NCBI GenBank assembly: GCA_021772835.1
Contig: JAJFLE010000085.1
Coordinates: forward strand, 1 to 41,520
Direction of reading: 5' to 3'
Length of the DNA: 41,520 nt
Source of the DNA: Mariprofundus sp.
GTDB taxonomy: Bacteria; Pseudomonadota; Zetaproteobacteria; Mariprofundales; Mariprofundaceae
The position numbers and the translations under genes were made by a program. Of the stretch, positions 7,646 to 16,174 are shown in pieces. The notes under the pieces are model-generated. The model was given only the letters and a program-made list of their open reading frames with translations. It was not told where the DNA came from and did not search any database. Positions within the stretch are counted from its first letter, which is position 1; the number at the start of each line of letters is the position of its first letter.

Positions 7646-9195
7646 TCACCTCTTTCAATTTCCTGGCGTGCCACAGCAACAAGCCCGGCCAATTCACCTG
7701 CCAGATACCATCCTCCCTTCGCACCCGCCTTGGCATGCAAAGCCACACTCGATGAAATCAGCTCAGCAAGCGTAGCCCCGTCACCTTTTCGACGGGCAAG
7801 TTGAGCGCCAATCATGCCGGAAAGTACATCGCCGGAACCTGCGACAGCCAAATGAGGGGAGCCAAATGGGTTGAGATAGATATCACGTTCGGGAGATGCG
7901 ACCAGTGTTTCAGACCCTTTCAGCACAACCCAGCATGCAAAGCGAGCTACCAACTCAAGTACGGCCTGCTTACGATCATCCTGAATGGTTCCGACATCAC
8001 AGCCCAACAACCTTGCCGCTTCTCCCGGATGGGGCGTAATCACCGTCATGATTTTTCGCGCTTTGAGTGCATTCTGAAGAGCCGGGTTTGCAGCGATCAT
8101 ATTGAGTGCATCTGCATCCACAACCATAGGGATATCACTTGCAAACAGACGGCTTAACAACTCATCACGCCCTCGCCCCCAGCCGGGACCTGCAACAATG
8201 GCATCTGCCCTCTGCCAGGCCGTCGACGATTCAGGGTGCGCCATCACTTCCAGGTTTACCGATGCAACGACGGGCCATACTTCATCCGGGCAGGCTATAC
8301 TGGCAAGCCCTGCACCTGCTGCATATGCCCCCAGGCCCGCCAACTGAGGCGCTCCGGTAAATCCGACAGAGCCACCAAACACCCACACATGTCCGAAAAA
8401 ACCTTTATGTGAAAGCCGGGGCCTCGGAGGCCAGGCAGCTTTAAGGTATTCGTCATTGATCAGGCAGGTGCTGTTCACACAAAAACAGTCCTCATCATCT
8501 TCACAATCGCATGAGGCGTGCCATGAGTCCTGAATGGCCTCATCACTGATACCGATATCGGCCACTTTCAAAAGCAAGCCGGTAAAATCACGCCCCTCAT
8601 TGAGCCAATGCCCCCACTTCGAAGCCGCAATTGGCAACGTATAATCAGCGTTGACCGCACAGCCCAAAACTGAGCCTGTGTCAGAGCAAATACCACTTGC
8701 TATATCGATACTCAAAACAGGGCGGCCACAGGCGTTGATTCTGGCCACCGTTTCGGCCATCAATCCATCCAGCGGTCGGCACAGACCTGTGCCAAAAATA
8801 GCATCAACAACAATCACTGAACGGCTTAACCAGCGCTCCACCTCGCATAAAGCTTCAATCGAGGCTGCCTCTCTGATTTTCACACTGGATGCAACTGCCT
8901 GATCGACATGGATTTTACAGTCACCTGATATGGAATCAACAGGGACAAGCGATACAACGGTAACGGGAATGCGATATTTGCGCAGATGGTGGGCAGCTGC
9001 AAAGCCATCCCCCCCATTATTTCCAGGGCCGGCAATCACAACAACACGCCCATAATCAGGAATACGTTTTAGCACGGTGGCGGCAACAGCGCGACCTGCT
9101 CTATCCATCAGTTCATAACCAGACAAGCCTGATTTGATGGTGATTTCATCCGCCCTGCGCATCTGGGCGGCAGTTAAAATTCGGGTAACACTCAA
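7630..9195 (-). CDS. nnr: Bifunctional NAD(P)H-hydrate epimerase/dehydratase
   Basis: This two-domain metabolite-repair enzyme has 521 residues. The N-terminal YjeF/NnrE epimerase domain (about 1-220) has the NNGGDGF loop at 59-65 and DAIFGTG. The C-terminal NnrD dehydratase domain (about 250-515) is ribokinase-like, with HKGxFGHVWVFGGS, TPHPGEAARL and the catalytic-loop AGSGDVLSG. It converts damaged NAD(P)HX back to NAD(P)H. Unusual is a Cys-rich acidic linker at 229-244 with the spacing C-x-C-x5-C-x-C-x4-C, which could bind a metal. Translation seems to start at TTG (9195) after GGGGGAG. It precedes sdhC but the sdh genes probably have their own promoter. Confidence 0.92.
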   Translation of the reverse strand: MSVTRILTAAQMRRADEITIKSGLSGYELMDRAGRAVAATVLKRIPDYGRVVVIAGPGNNGGDGFAAAHHLRKYRIPVTVVSLVPVDSISGDCKIHVDQAVASSVKIREAASIEALCEVERWLSRSVIVVDAIFGTGLCRPLDGLMAETVARINACGRPVLSIDIASGICSDTGSVLGCAVNADYTLPIAASKWGHWLNEGRDFTGLLLKVADIGISDEAIQDSWHASCDCEDDEDCFCVNSTCLINDEYLKAAWPPRPRLSHKGFFGHVWVFGGSVGFTGAPQLAGLGAYAAGAGLASIACPDEVWPVVASVNLEVMAHPESSTAWQRADAIVAGPGWGRGRDELLSRLFASDIPMVVDADALNMIAANPALQNALKARKIMTVITPHPGEAARLLGCDVGTIQDDRKQAVLELVARFACWVVLKGSETLVASPERDIYLNPFGSPHLAVAGSGDVLSGMIGAQLARRKGDGATLAELISSSVALHAKAGAKGGWYLAGELAGLVAVARQEIERGDRKDH

Positions 9196-9245
9196 TACAC
9201 TCCCCCTACCTGAGAGGGCTCAATTCAGCATGCTCTCATCAGCTT

Positions 9246-9623
9246 TCACTTACGTCCTAACAACACAAGCTCTCTTTTCCAAAGGGTAAGTGTCAATAGC
9301 AAAGCTCCGAGAGAATCGGCCAGCCAGTCGTAAACATCAGCCTGACGGCCATCGATAAAAGATTGATGCCACTCATCCGAAATGCCATACAATGAGCAGA
9401 ATAGAATCGTTGTTACAACCAGCAGATTGAGCGACATTAAGCCGTGCACCACATGCCAGAACAGCCATGCCATGACGGCGTAGGCGCTCGCATGAATGAG
9501 CTTATCCTGCATATTAAAGAAATGGGGAACCGGCAACACAGTTTGATCGGAGAGATAATAGATCAGCGCACAATAGGAGAGCAGACTCAACAGCCAGATC
9601 CTCCAGGAAGGAACAGGGATCAT
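9246..9623 (-). CDS. VanZ-like small membrane protein
   Basis: This 125-residue protein has about four hydrophobic helices and the VanZ-family pattern QDKLIHASAYAVMAWLFW...SDEWHQSFIDGRQADVYDWLADSLGALL. The Asp/Glu/His residues in SDEWHQ and the D-x-x-D segment are typical of the family, whose biochemical role outside VanZ is unknown. It starts with ATG 6 bp after acpS and is probably co-transcribed with it. The ribosome site is weak. Confidence 0.8.
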   Translation of the reverse strand: MIPVPSWRIWLLSLLSYCALIYYLSDQTVLPVPHFFNMQDKLIHASAYAVMAWLFWHVVHGLMSLNLLVVTTILFCSLYGISDEWHQSFIDGRQADVYDWLADSLGALLLTLTLWKRELVLLGRK

Positions 9624-9629
9624 ATCAGG

Positions 9630-10022
9630 CTACGAATGTGTCACACCCGACTCTGCAACAGCAAAAGCCAGAGCCACACCATCATCATCGGTCAGCGAAA
9701 CATGAACCCGGTTGATACCTGACGCCTTCGCAACGGCCAATGCCGTTGCATGCAGGATCACTTCAGGTTTGCCGCTGGGCTGATGGATGGTTTCGATATG
9801 ATGCATGGCTATACCCCGACGAAAACCGGTACCCAGCGCTTTGGATACAGCTTCTTTGGCAGCAAAGAGCATGGCAAAACGTCTGGCAGGATTGCCTTTG
9901 GCATGCGCCTGAGCAATTTCGTTGTCAGTATAAACACGTTGTATAAAACGCTCACCAAAACGTTCCAGACTCGCCTCCACTCGGGCAATCGCGATACGAT
10001 CCACACCAACACCTGTAATCAA
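9630..10022 (-). CDS. acpS: Holo-[acyl-carrier-protein] synthase
   Basis: This 130-residue phosphopantetheinyl transferase attaches the 4'-phosphopantetheine arm of CoA to acyl carrier protein. It shows the two signature blocks: GVGVDRIAIARVE at the N-terminus, with the Mg-binding Asp, and FAAKEAVSKALGTG, with the catalytic Glu and Lys. The start appears to be TTG overlapping the pdxJ stop as TTGA. The pdxJ-acpS pair is conserved in Proteobacteria. Confidence 0.93.
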   Translation of the reverse strand: MITGVGVDRIAIARVEASLERFGERFIQRVYTDNEIAQAHAKGNPARRFAMLFAAKEAVSKALGTGFRRGIAMHHIETIHQPSGKPEVILHATALAVAKASGINRVHVSLTDDDGVALAFAVAESGVTHS

Positions 10023-10732
10023 CGAACCATTACCGCCCGGAAATCAGCCACAGCCTGCTGCAGCCCTTTGAAGATCGCATCGGCCACAATGGCGTGACCA
10101 ATATTCAGCTCTTCAACCTCGGGCAGCGCGCAAATCGCAGGGGTGTTCTGCACGGTCAGCCCATGCCCGGCATGTACGATCAAGCCGATATCGCTGGCCA
10201 GCTTTGCGCCATCGGCGAGTGCAAGCAACTCTTTTGCCTGTGCCGCGCCAAAATAATTCGCGTAGTGCCCCGTGTGCAATTCAACCACTGCTGCACCAAT
10301 GTCCCGGCTTGCCCTGATCTGTTCAGGAATCGGATCGATAAACATCGACACACGCACACCTGCCGCAGACAGACGCGCAACGGCAGCTGCAAGGCGGACC
10401 TTGTGCGCAACAACGTCCAGGCCGCCTTCAGTCGTCAGTTCTTCGCGTTTTTCAGGCACCAGACAGCAGGCCGCAGGTCGCAATCTTTCGCAAATCGCTA
10501 CCATCTCGTCACTTACGCCCATTTCCATATTCAAATGTAATCCGGGAATGGCGGCAAGGCGCTCCATATCGTGATCCTGAATATGACGCCTATCCTCGCG
10601 CAGATGAGCGGTAATACTGTCAGCACCAGCAGCCAGACAAACCGATACCGCATCCACAGGATCAGGGTACGTTGTACCACGCGCCTGACGAATCGTTGCA
10701 ATGTGATCGATATTTACACCAAGATTAATCAT
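10019..10732 (-). CDS. pdxJ: Pyridoxine 5'-phosphate synthase
   Basis: This enzyme condenses 1-deoxyxylulose 5-phosphate and 3-amino-2-oxopropyl phosphate in vitamin B6 synthesis. The 237-residue TIM barrel begins INLGVNIDHIATIRQARGT and has the family motifs HLREDRRHIQD, NMEMG and HAGHGL. The ATG at 10732 follows AAGGAAGGAA; a longer frame to 10753 has no support. Followed by acpS with a 4-bp overlap. Confidence 0.96.
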   Translation of the reverse strand: MINLGVNIDHIATIRQARGTTYPDPVDAVSVCLAAGADSITAHLREDRRHIQDHDMERLAAIPGLHLNMEMGVSDEMVAICERLRPAACCLVPEKREELTTEGGLDVVAHKVRLAAAVARLSAAGVRVSMFIDPIPEQIRASRDIGAAVVELHTGHYANYFGAAQAKELLALADGAKLASDIGLIVHAGHGLTVQNTPAICALPEVEELNIGHAIVADAIFKGLQQAVADFRAVMVR

Positions 10733-10826
10733 GTTTCCTTCCTTAATATTCAAAAGCTTTCACCGTAAAGAACCAGAGTAGAACACAGGAATACCAATAG
10801 CCAATATTCCTTATATGTTTTGCCTT

Positions 10827-10850
10827 TCCTCCGTGTCCTCTGCGGTGAGT
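10827..10850. repeat. Intergenic 'CCGCAGAGGACACGGAGG'-type repeat
   Basis: Between recO and pdxJ the minus strand reads CACCGCAGAGGACACGGAGG, a purine-rich sequence of a kind I recall seeing repeatedly in intergenic regions of unrelated environmental bacteria. Its function is unknown. Only one copy is visible here. Confidence 0.4.
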
Positions 10851-10859
10851 TCCTCTGGA

Positions 10860-11531
10860 CTACACTTTAAAACTATCTGTGGCTTTGATGCCATGCTCTT
10901 TCAGTACCAGCCTGATGATCTCTAGCCATGTTCTGCAGTTCGGCTCCGACAGCATAACACGATCACCAGCCAAGACGGCCGTGATCGATTTCCTCAAGCC
11001 TGCGGATATTTCCATACCTTTCCCGCAACTACCACAGAGAAGATGCCCATGTTGCCAGAACATGCTGCCTTCAACAGGTAGCGAGCAATGCCAGCAATGA
11101 CTCAAATCACCCAGCCAGCCAGCATGATCGAGTAGTTGCCAGACACCAGCCAACAAGCCTTGCTGATCACGGTTGCTCAACATTTGCAGTGCAGCTGTCA
11201 GCTCTTCATATCCCTGAGAATCACCTTCCTGAAACAGACGGGACGCAATAGCCAGCAACTCTTGTCCATCAAGAACCTGTTCTGGCTGCAACAGTGATGA
11301 ACCGCGTTGAACTTCAGTCAGGGTCCCCATCCCCGTCCGTCCCGGTCGCCAGCTGATATGCAACGCATAAAGTGGTTCAAGGCTGGCGCGGAAACCACTT
11401 TTGGGGCGCCTTGCCCCTCTGGCCATCAAACTGATTCGTCCATGCTGCTCGGTGAAAAAATGACAGATCAGTGACGTGTCGCTGTAGGGGATTCGCCTGA
11501 CCAGCAACGCTTTATCAGATATCTCAGCCAT
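10860..11531 (-). CDS. recO: DNA repair protein RecO
   Basis: This 223-residue protein has the RecO N-terminal OB-fold (ALLVRRIPYSDTSLICHFFTEQHGRISLMARGARRPKS) and a C-terminal four-Cys zinc site (CWHC...CGSCG). RecO loads RecA onto SSB-coated gapped DNA with RecR. The gene starts with ATG at 11531. In many Proteobacteria recO directly follows era; here two unrelated genes separate them. Confidence 0.93.
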   Translation of the reverse strand: MAEISDKALLVRRIPYSDTSLICHFFTEQHGRISLMARGARRPKSGFRASLEPLYALHISWRPGRTGMGTLTEVQRGSSLLQPEQVLDGQELLAIASRLFQEGDSQGYEELTAALQMLSNRDQQGLLAGVWQLLDHAGWLGDLSHCWHCSLPVEGSMFWQHGHLLCGSCGKGMEISAGLRKSITAVLAGDRVMLSEPNCRTWLEIIRLVLKEHGIKATDSFKV

Positions 11532-11680
11532 AAACGCCGCTATTCAAAATATCTCTTCAATCAGGCGCAACCTTGCACATATTCATGTGGAGTGCTGAAA
11601 ATCTCTGTTTTGATAACAAACACGCCCGGATATGAAACCGTTTTCCAGCCGCTTTTTAAATAACAGGTACCGGGAGGCAT

Positions 11681-13072
11681 TTATTTATTCCCCTGTTTCT
11701 GCTTGATCCGGTAGTGCCCTGTTTTTGGTGCACCTGTGAATTCAATCAGCTCTTTTTCTCTGAGTATGGCAATATCTCTTTTCGCAGTCTTCTCCACCAC
11801 ATCCCACTGTGATTGAATATCTGCTGTTTTCATTTTTCTACCTGCATGAATTTGTTCAACAAACCATTGTTGGCGCTCATTCAACTCATAACCAGTTACA
11901 GGGACATTTACAGGGACATTTACAGGGACATCGGGATGTGGACGGAAGATCACCCGCACACATGAAGCAAGCTCCTGCCATTCTGGTTCGGGATAACCAT
12001 CTCTGTTGCAGGTAGTTGCGATACGCTGATAACCGCTGCCCCACTGCTCCATCAATCCAGCCTCGTGAAGTACACGGCTAATCACACGATTCCTTATTCG
12101 GCTAACCCCCGATTTAAAGTCATCCATGGTCATGCCAAATGGAAACATACCCGGACTCTGTATCTCCAACCGATCAGAATAAATCGACACGAAGATACGC
12201 ATGCCACTGCAGGCATAATCGGCGTGCGCCACAGCATTCACCAGCACCTCGCGAATCGCAACAGCCGGGTATTCAGCAATATCTTGCCGCTGCAATGCTT
12301 CGATCCGTGATGTCAGCCGGGTATTGCGAGCAATAAACTTCGGCACATCCTCCACAGAATCGAGCAGACCACCCATATCCTGTCGATCAATAAACTCGCT
12401 TTTATCCGCGCCACGAAAGCGTGCACAGGAGATGCGTGCCTCAGGAAAATAGCGTCGCCGCACATCTTCGTTGCCAAACAAAATCAGCCCACCATTGGAA
12501 ACAACACGCCCACTGCCATGGCGCACCAGAATGCCAAGCGATTCGAGTGCAGTCGCATCCATAATGCGATCTCTGCCCGCAAACCACCGACGTAGTGCCA
12601 ACTGGTCCAGATCGAATTCAGACGTAACTGCACAAGGCAGCTGGTCAAAAGCGCTGTTGTGATGCAGTCGATTTAACTCATCGAGCATCGCCACATCGGC
12701 CATGCGATTGGTCGAGCCGAGCCGCACATAGACAGCATTCTCCGCCCCCTTCTCTTTCAGGTAAAACGGCCCCGGCCAGTGTGCCACACGCACCAACAAC
12801 AACGATTTCCCTTCTACAGTAACCGCCTCAATCTCCGGCATCATCGAAGGGGCAATGCTGTCGGAAATCAGGTTGGCCAGCCGCTCTTCTTCGGCCAGTA
12901 CATCCTCGACCCCGATAAGACTTCCATCGTCAGCCCTGCCGATAATCAGTGTGCCACCCGCCGTATTGGCAAACGCCACCAGCGTTTTCAGAATCGGCTT
13001 CGACGAAGACAAGTCCCGTTTAAACTCCAGCGTTTTTCCTTCAGGAATAGTGAGTAATAGATCTATAGACAT
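11681..13072 (-). CDS. AlbA/Schlafen-type ATP-binding protein (putative transcriptional regulator)
   Basis: This 463-residue protein has an N-terminal AlbA_2 (Schlafen-like) domain (EGKTLEFKRDLSSS...FANTAGGTLIIGRADDG). A HATPase_c_4-type region follows (AIREVLVNAVAHADY...SDRLEIQSPG), then a C-terminal winged-helix segment (WDVVEKTAKRDIAILREKELIEFTG). Such proteins are widespread, often annotated RecG-like or DNA-binding, and common in accessory regions. The linker contains NVPVNVPVNVPV, encoded by three 12-bp tandem repeats near 11903-11938. The ATG at 13072 is preceded by GGGAGG; a GTG just before it is too close. It is part of the insert between era and recO. The target is unknown. Confidence 0.82.
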   Translation of the reverse strand: MSIDLLLTIPEGKTLEFKRDLSSSKPILKTLVAFANTAGGTLIIGRADDGSLIGVEDVLAEEERLANLISDSIAPSMMPEIEAVTVEGKSLLLVRVAHWPGPFYLKEKGAENAVYVRLGSTNRMADVAMLDELNRLHHNSAFDQLPCAVTSEFDLDQLALRRWFAGRDRIMDATALESLGILVRHGSGRVVSNGGLILFGNEDVRRRYFPEARISCARFRGADKSEFIDRQDMGGLLDSVEDVPKFIARNTRLTSRIEALQRQDIAEYPAVAIREVLVNAVAHADYACSGMRIFVSIYSDRLEIQSPGMFPFGMTMDDFKSGVSRIRNRVISRVLHEAGLMEQWGSGYQRIATTCNRDGYPEPEWQELASCVRVIFRPHPDVPVNVPVNVPVTGYELNERQQWFVEQIHAGRKMKTADIQSQWDVVEKTAKRDIAILREKELIEFTGAPKTGHYRIKQKQGNK

Positions 13073-13142
13073 CACACCTCCCTATGCACGACTCAAGACC
13101 AGACACCGCAAGTGTTTGCCAACAATTGAGTTCGCCAGTATC

Positions 13143-13172
13143 AATGTCCGCATTGGGTCGGAAGCAGTCATT
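13143..13172. repeat. 30-bp hairpin repeat, copy 1
   Basis: This copy matches the one at 14051-14080 at 26 of 30 positions, in the same orientation, including an identical 15-nt core TTGGGTCGGAAGCAG. The arms are partly complementary around an 8-nt loop. It lies just downstream of the secreted protein gene at 13190-13999. Confidence 0.8.
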
Positions 13173-13189
13173 TGATTGAGATGTGGCAC

Positions 13190-13999
13190 TTAGTTCCAAC
13201 CAACAGCTTTTTCTATGGTGTTTCCAATATGGGCCTCTACAACCCACCCAAGATGAGAAGAAAATAGGATTTTTGGTGGAAGACTAGCGCTCTTCTTAGA
13301 CAGCTCAGAATGGACTGTTATTTCAAACACATCACCTGGCAACTTAGAGTTATTTAATAGGTAGTCATTTATCTGCTTTGTCACCTCATACTCTAATGTG
13401 TTGCTTCTGCTCTTTCCTTTTTCCATAGAGTTTGTTGATGCACGTTGAATGATTAATTTATTCCCAACCTTTAAAGGAAATAGTTGGCCGGATAATACTT
13501 TCAACTCAGTTACTTGAGACTCAATAATCATTGTATGAGAAAATGATGCAGGTAAAAACTTGAGATTATTGGAAGATTTCATATTCATTTTATTGCTGCC
13601 AATCAACTCAATGAGTCCTCCAACAGAAATGCCAGAGCCAGTTGATCGTAAGTCATGCTTATTAGTAGACCCTTCATTCAGAAATCCACCAAAAAACAAA
13701 TCATAAGCCACATCTCTTGTTTCAAAATTATGAGTTCCTGCAGAAGAAAGTTTAGTAAGACTAGAATTTACTTTTTCTATCCGATAATGACCGTATGTAA
13801 CATTTTTTGGTTTTTCCTGAGTATAGGATACCGTGCCAAGCTCTTTGAATTTTGGAGTGGGGAAATTTAATGATTCAGCAGATTTTATAACCTGATCGGA
13901 AATTTGAGAGAATGTCGCTTGATTCATACCTTCAGCAGCGTTAGCTGGGAAATTTAACCAAGCAAACATCGTTATAATAATTAGAACAAAGCTTCTCAT
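13190..13999 (-). CDS. Secreted protein of unknown function, AT-rich
   Basis: I do not recognise this 269-residue protein. It has a Sec signal peptide (RSFVLIIITMFAWLNFPANA) and no later membrane helix. The mature part is rich in Ser, Asn and Lys, with a moderately beta-rich look. The ATG at 13999 follows GGGGAGCCAGGG; an earlier in-frame ATG at 14017 has a weaker site. The gene is distinctly more AT-rich than its neighbours and is bracketed by two copies of a 30-bp hairpin repeat, which suggests recent acquisition. It stands between era and the AlbA-type gene. Confidence 0.65.
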   Translation of the reverse strand: MRSFVLIIITMFAWLNFPANAAEGMNQATFSQISDQVIKSAESLNFPTPKFKELGTVSYTQEKPKNVTYGHYRIEKVNSSLTKLSSAGTHNFETRDVAYDLFFGGFLNEGSTNKHDLRSTGSGISVGGLIELIGSNKMNMKSSNNLKFLPASFSHTMIIESQVTELKVLSGQLFPLKVGNKLIIQRASTNSMEKGKSRSNTLEYEVTKQINDYLLNNSKLPGDVFEITVHSELSKKSASLPPKILFSSHLGWVVEAHIGNTIEKAVGWN

Positions 14000-14050
14000 T
14001 TCCCTGGCTCCCCTCATATTCAGATTCCCGCCTAATTGTTATTTATGTCG

Positions 14051-14080
14051 AATGGCCGCTTTGGGTCGGAAGCAGCCACT
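14051..14080. repeat. 30-bp hairpin repeat, copy 2
   Basis: The element lies between era and the start of the AT-rich gene. On the minus strand the arms pair over 11 positions (two G-T) around an 8-nt loop. It is in direct orientation relative to copy 1 (13143-13172). Confidence 0.8.
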
Positions 14081-14096
14081 GAGCTTGGATAGTTAG

Positions 14097-15023
14097 TTAT
14101 TGATCACTACCCAGGCCGAGATCCATCAGTTTGCCCGGGTGATCGAACCAGTCTTCATCCACCTTGGCCCAGATATTCAGTCGCACCCGGCTATCGAGAA
14201 TCTTTTCCAGACCCAGACGTGCCTTGGTGCCGACTGCTTTCATGCGTTCGCCACCCTTGCCGATCAGCATCGGTTTGTGGCGTTCGCTACCCACCAGAAT
14301 CACTGCATCTATCTCAATCAAACCATCGATCTCTTCGAAGCGTTCAATATCCACTGCAGTTTGAAATGGGATTTCCTGATGCATGGAGAGGAACACCTGC
14401 TCACGCACATATTCCGCCGCCAGCTGTCGCTGACTCTGGTCGGTAAACCAGTCCGGATCATACATGGCATCCTGCACAGGCAGCTGCTTGATCAACTCCT
14501 TCATCAGCGATTCGGTTTGTTTACCCTTTTTGGCAGAAACCGGCACATACGCGACAGCTCCGGGATCAAGCCGCTGCATCATCATCAGACGGGGAAGCAG
14601 CTGATTTTTGTCCATGCAATCGATCTTGTTCAGCACATGAATACGCGGTTGTGTTAAGCGACCAGTGGCAAACTGCTCGATCAGTGTTCTGGTCGCAGAA
14701 TCCATCGGTTTGCTGGCATCCTGCATAATCGCCAGCACATCGGCCTCTTCGGCTGCCGCATAAGCTACACGCACCATATTTTTATTTAACTGCATGCCAC
14801 CTTTATGAATACCCGGGGTATCAACAAAAACAACCTGGCTTTTTTCGTCGGTAAAAATACCAAGAATGCGATGGCGCGTGGTCTGAGGTTTTGGAGTAAC
14901 AATCGCCACTTTCGCGCCGATGATGCGATTCATCAGTGTTGACTTGCCGACGTTTGGCCGACCCAACAGAGCAACCGTGCCGCAATGGAAATCTGCTTCG
15001 CTTATGTTTTCAGTTGCTGCCAT
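14097..15023 (-). CDS. era: GTPase Era
   Basis: This 308-residue protein has the GTPase motifs GRPNVGKST (G1), DTPGIH (G3) and NKID (G4). A C-terminal KH domain has the RNA-binding loop IGKGGERMKAVG. Era helps mature the 3' end of 16S rRNA and assemble the 30S subunit. Its ATG lies inside the rnc 3' end (22-bp overlap), as in the classic rnc-era operon. Confidence 0.97.
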   Translation of the reverse strand: MAATENISEADFHCGTVALLGRPNVGKSTLMNRIIGAKVAIVTPKPQTTRHRILGIFTDEKSQVVFVDTPGIHKGGMQLNKNMVRVAYAAAEEADVLAIMQDASKPMDSATRTLIEQFATGRLTQPRIHVLNKIDCMDKNQLLPRLMMMQRLDPGAVAYVPVSAKKGKQTESLMKELIKQLPVQDAMYDPDWFTDQSQRQLAAEYVREQVFLSMHQEIPFQTAVDIERFEEIDGLIEIDAVILVGSERHKPMLIGKGGERMKAVGTKARLGLEKILDSRVRLNIWAKVDEDWFDHPGKLMDLGLGSDQ

Positions 15024-15673
15024 GCCTGCTCCGCTGCTTCTATCTCAGCTATTTTTTTTCGCTCTCCGAAACCGGTCCCTACCAATTCCCCTTTCACCCT
15101 GCACCTTGCTTCAAAACGAGGATTCTTTCCGACACCGTAATCCTGCAACTCATATTCAGGAAGTCCCCATGTTTTAGCCTGAGTGAACTCCTGCAAACGA
15201 GATTTTGCATCACGATTATCCACTTCATCAACAGACTGCAGCATGCTATGCCACGCTTGCAACACCACCTTGCGTGCCGGTGGCCAGCCACCATCCTGAA
15301 ACACGGCTCCTATCACAGCTTCAACCGCATTGGCGGCAATCGACGGCGATTTGATGCCGCCTTCCATACGCTCGCTCTCTCCAACATGAAGGTATTGTGT
15401 CAGTTTCCAGGCCAGTGCCACATCATACAGGCTCTCTTTACGCACTAGCGCTGAGCGCATGCGTGAGAGCTGACCTTCCGACTTTTCCGGATACTGGTGA
15501 TGCAGATGCTCCGAAATCACCAGACCCAGCACAGCATCACCGAGAAACTCCAGTCTCTCCATATGCAAATCGGTCATTGAACGGTGAGTCAAAGCCCGCT
15601 CAAGCAGATCAGTATCTGAAAAGCTGTAAGCGATTGTTGTTTCAAGCTGTCTCTGTTTATCTGAAGCACTCAT
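15002..15673 (-). CDS. rnc: Ribonuclease III
   Basis: This 223-residue double-strand RNA endonuclease has the catalytic signature RLEFLGDAVLGLVISEHL, the second acidic site NAVEAVIGAVFQDGG, and a C-terminal dsRNA-binding domain (KSRLQEFTQAKTWG...GERKKIAEIEAAEQAW). It processes rRNA precursors and structured mRNAs. It overlaps the DUF4845 gene by 4 bp (ATGA) upstream and era by 22 bp downstream. Confidence 0.97.
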   Translation of the reverse strand: MSASDKQRQLETTIAYSFSDTDLLERALTHRSMTDLHMERLEFLGDAVLGLVISEHLHHQYPEKSEGQLSRMRSALVRKESLYDVALAWKLTQYLHVGESERMEGGIKSPSIAANAVEAVIGAVFQDGGWPPARKVVLQAWHSMLQSVDEVDNRDAKSRLQEFTQAKTWGLPEYELQDYGVGKNPRFEARCRVKGELVGTGFGERKKIAEIEAAEQAWQQLKT

Positions 15674-16164
15674 GGGGCGTCCGTCTGAATCAGCGACGGG
15701 TCGGTAATCGCGTAAGGTTCAAATTCCAGATCTACACGCAGCTTATCACGCAAAATATCCAGACCATTTAAATCATCCGGGTGGTAACTGCCATCTTCAT
15801 CAGTCTCTTCTACACGGCCCACCGGCCATAGTGTAACCTGATAGTTCGATGATATCTCCACGATGCTGCCGCTGGTTTTAATGCTCAGGTTATCGAAGAA
15901 TTCCTCGGGAAAATCTTTATGCGAAATATATTTCAGGCCAAACAACTTCTGCATCTGGCTGCGCACTTCAGCTTCGGATGCCGAGGCTTTATTCTCCACC
16001 AGCAGCGTGAACACATCCTCAACTTTCCAATTGTTGTAATATGCGTTAAAACCCAAGAATCCGTTCCAGACTATAGTGCCAAGCAGGGCCAGCCAGAATA
16101 GAAATTTAAACGTGGAAAAGCCCTGTTCATGGCGGTCAGAAAGCTGCCGACCATTCACAAGCAT
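15670..16164 (-). CDS. DUF4845 membrane protein
   Basis: This 164-residue protein has one N-terminal helix (FSTFKFLFWLALLGTIVWNGFLG) with a prepilin-like look, then a soluble domain. It matches the DUF4845 family by its position between lepB and rnc and by its size. Function is unknown. The ATG at 16164 has AGG at 6 nt; a TTG at 16182 would overlap the lepB end but lacks a ribosome site. Confidence 0.8.
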   Translation of the reverse strand: MLVNGRQLSDRHEQGFSTFKFLFWLALLGTIVWNGFLGFNAYYNNWKVEDVFTLLVENKASASEAEVRSQMQKLFGLKYISHKDFPEEFFDNLSIKTSGSIVEISSNYQVTLWPVGRVEETDEDGSYHPDDLNGLDILRDKLRVDLEFEPYAITDPSLIQTDAP

Positions 16165-16174
16165 GGATAACCTG

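Noticed and set aside
13190-13999. AT-rich secreted-protein gene as an integron cassette
   Set aside because: The flanking hairpin repeats lack the RYYYAAC/GTTRRRY core pairs expected of attC sites.
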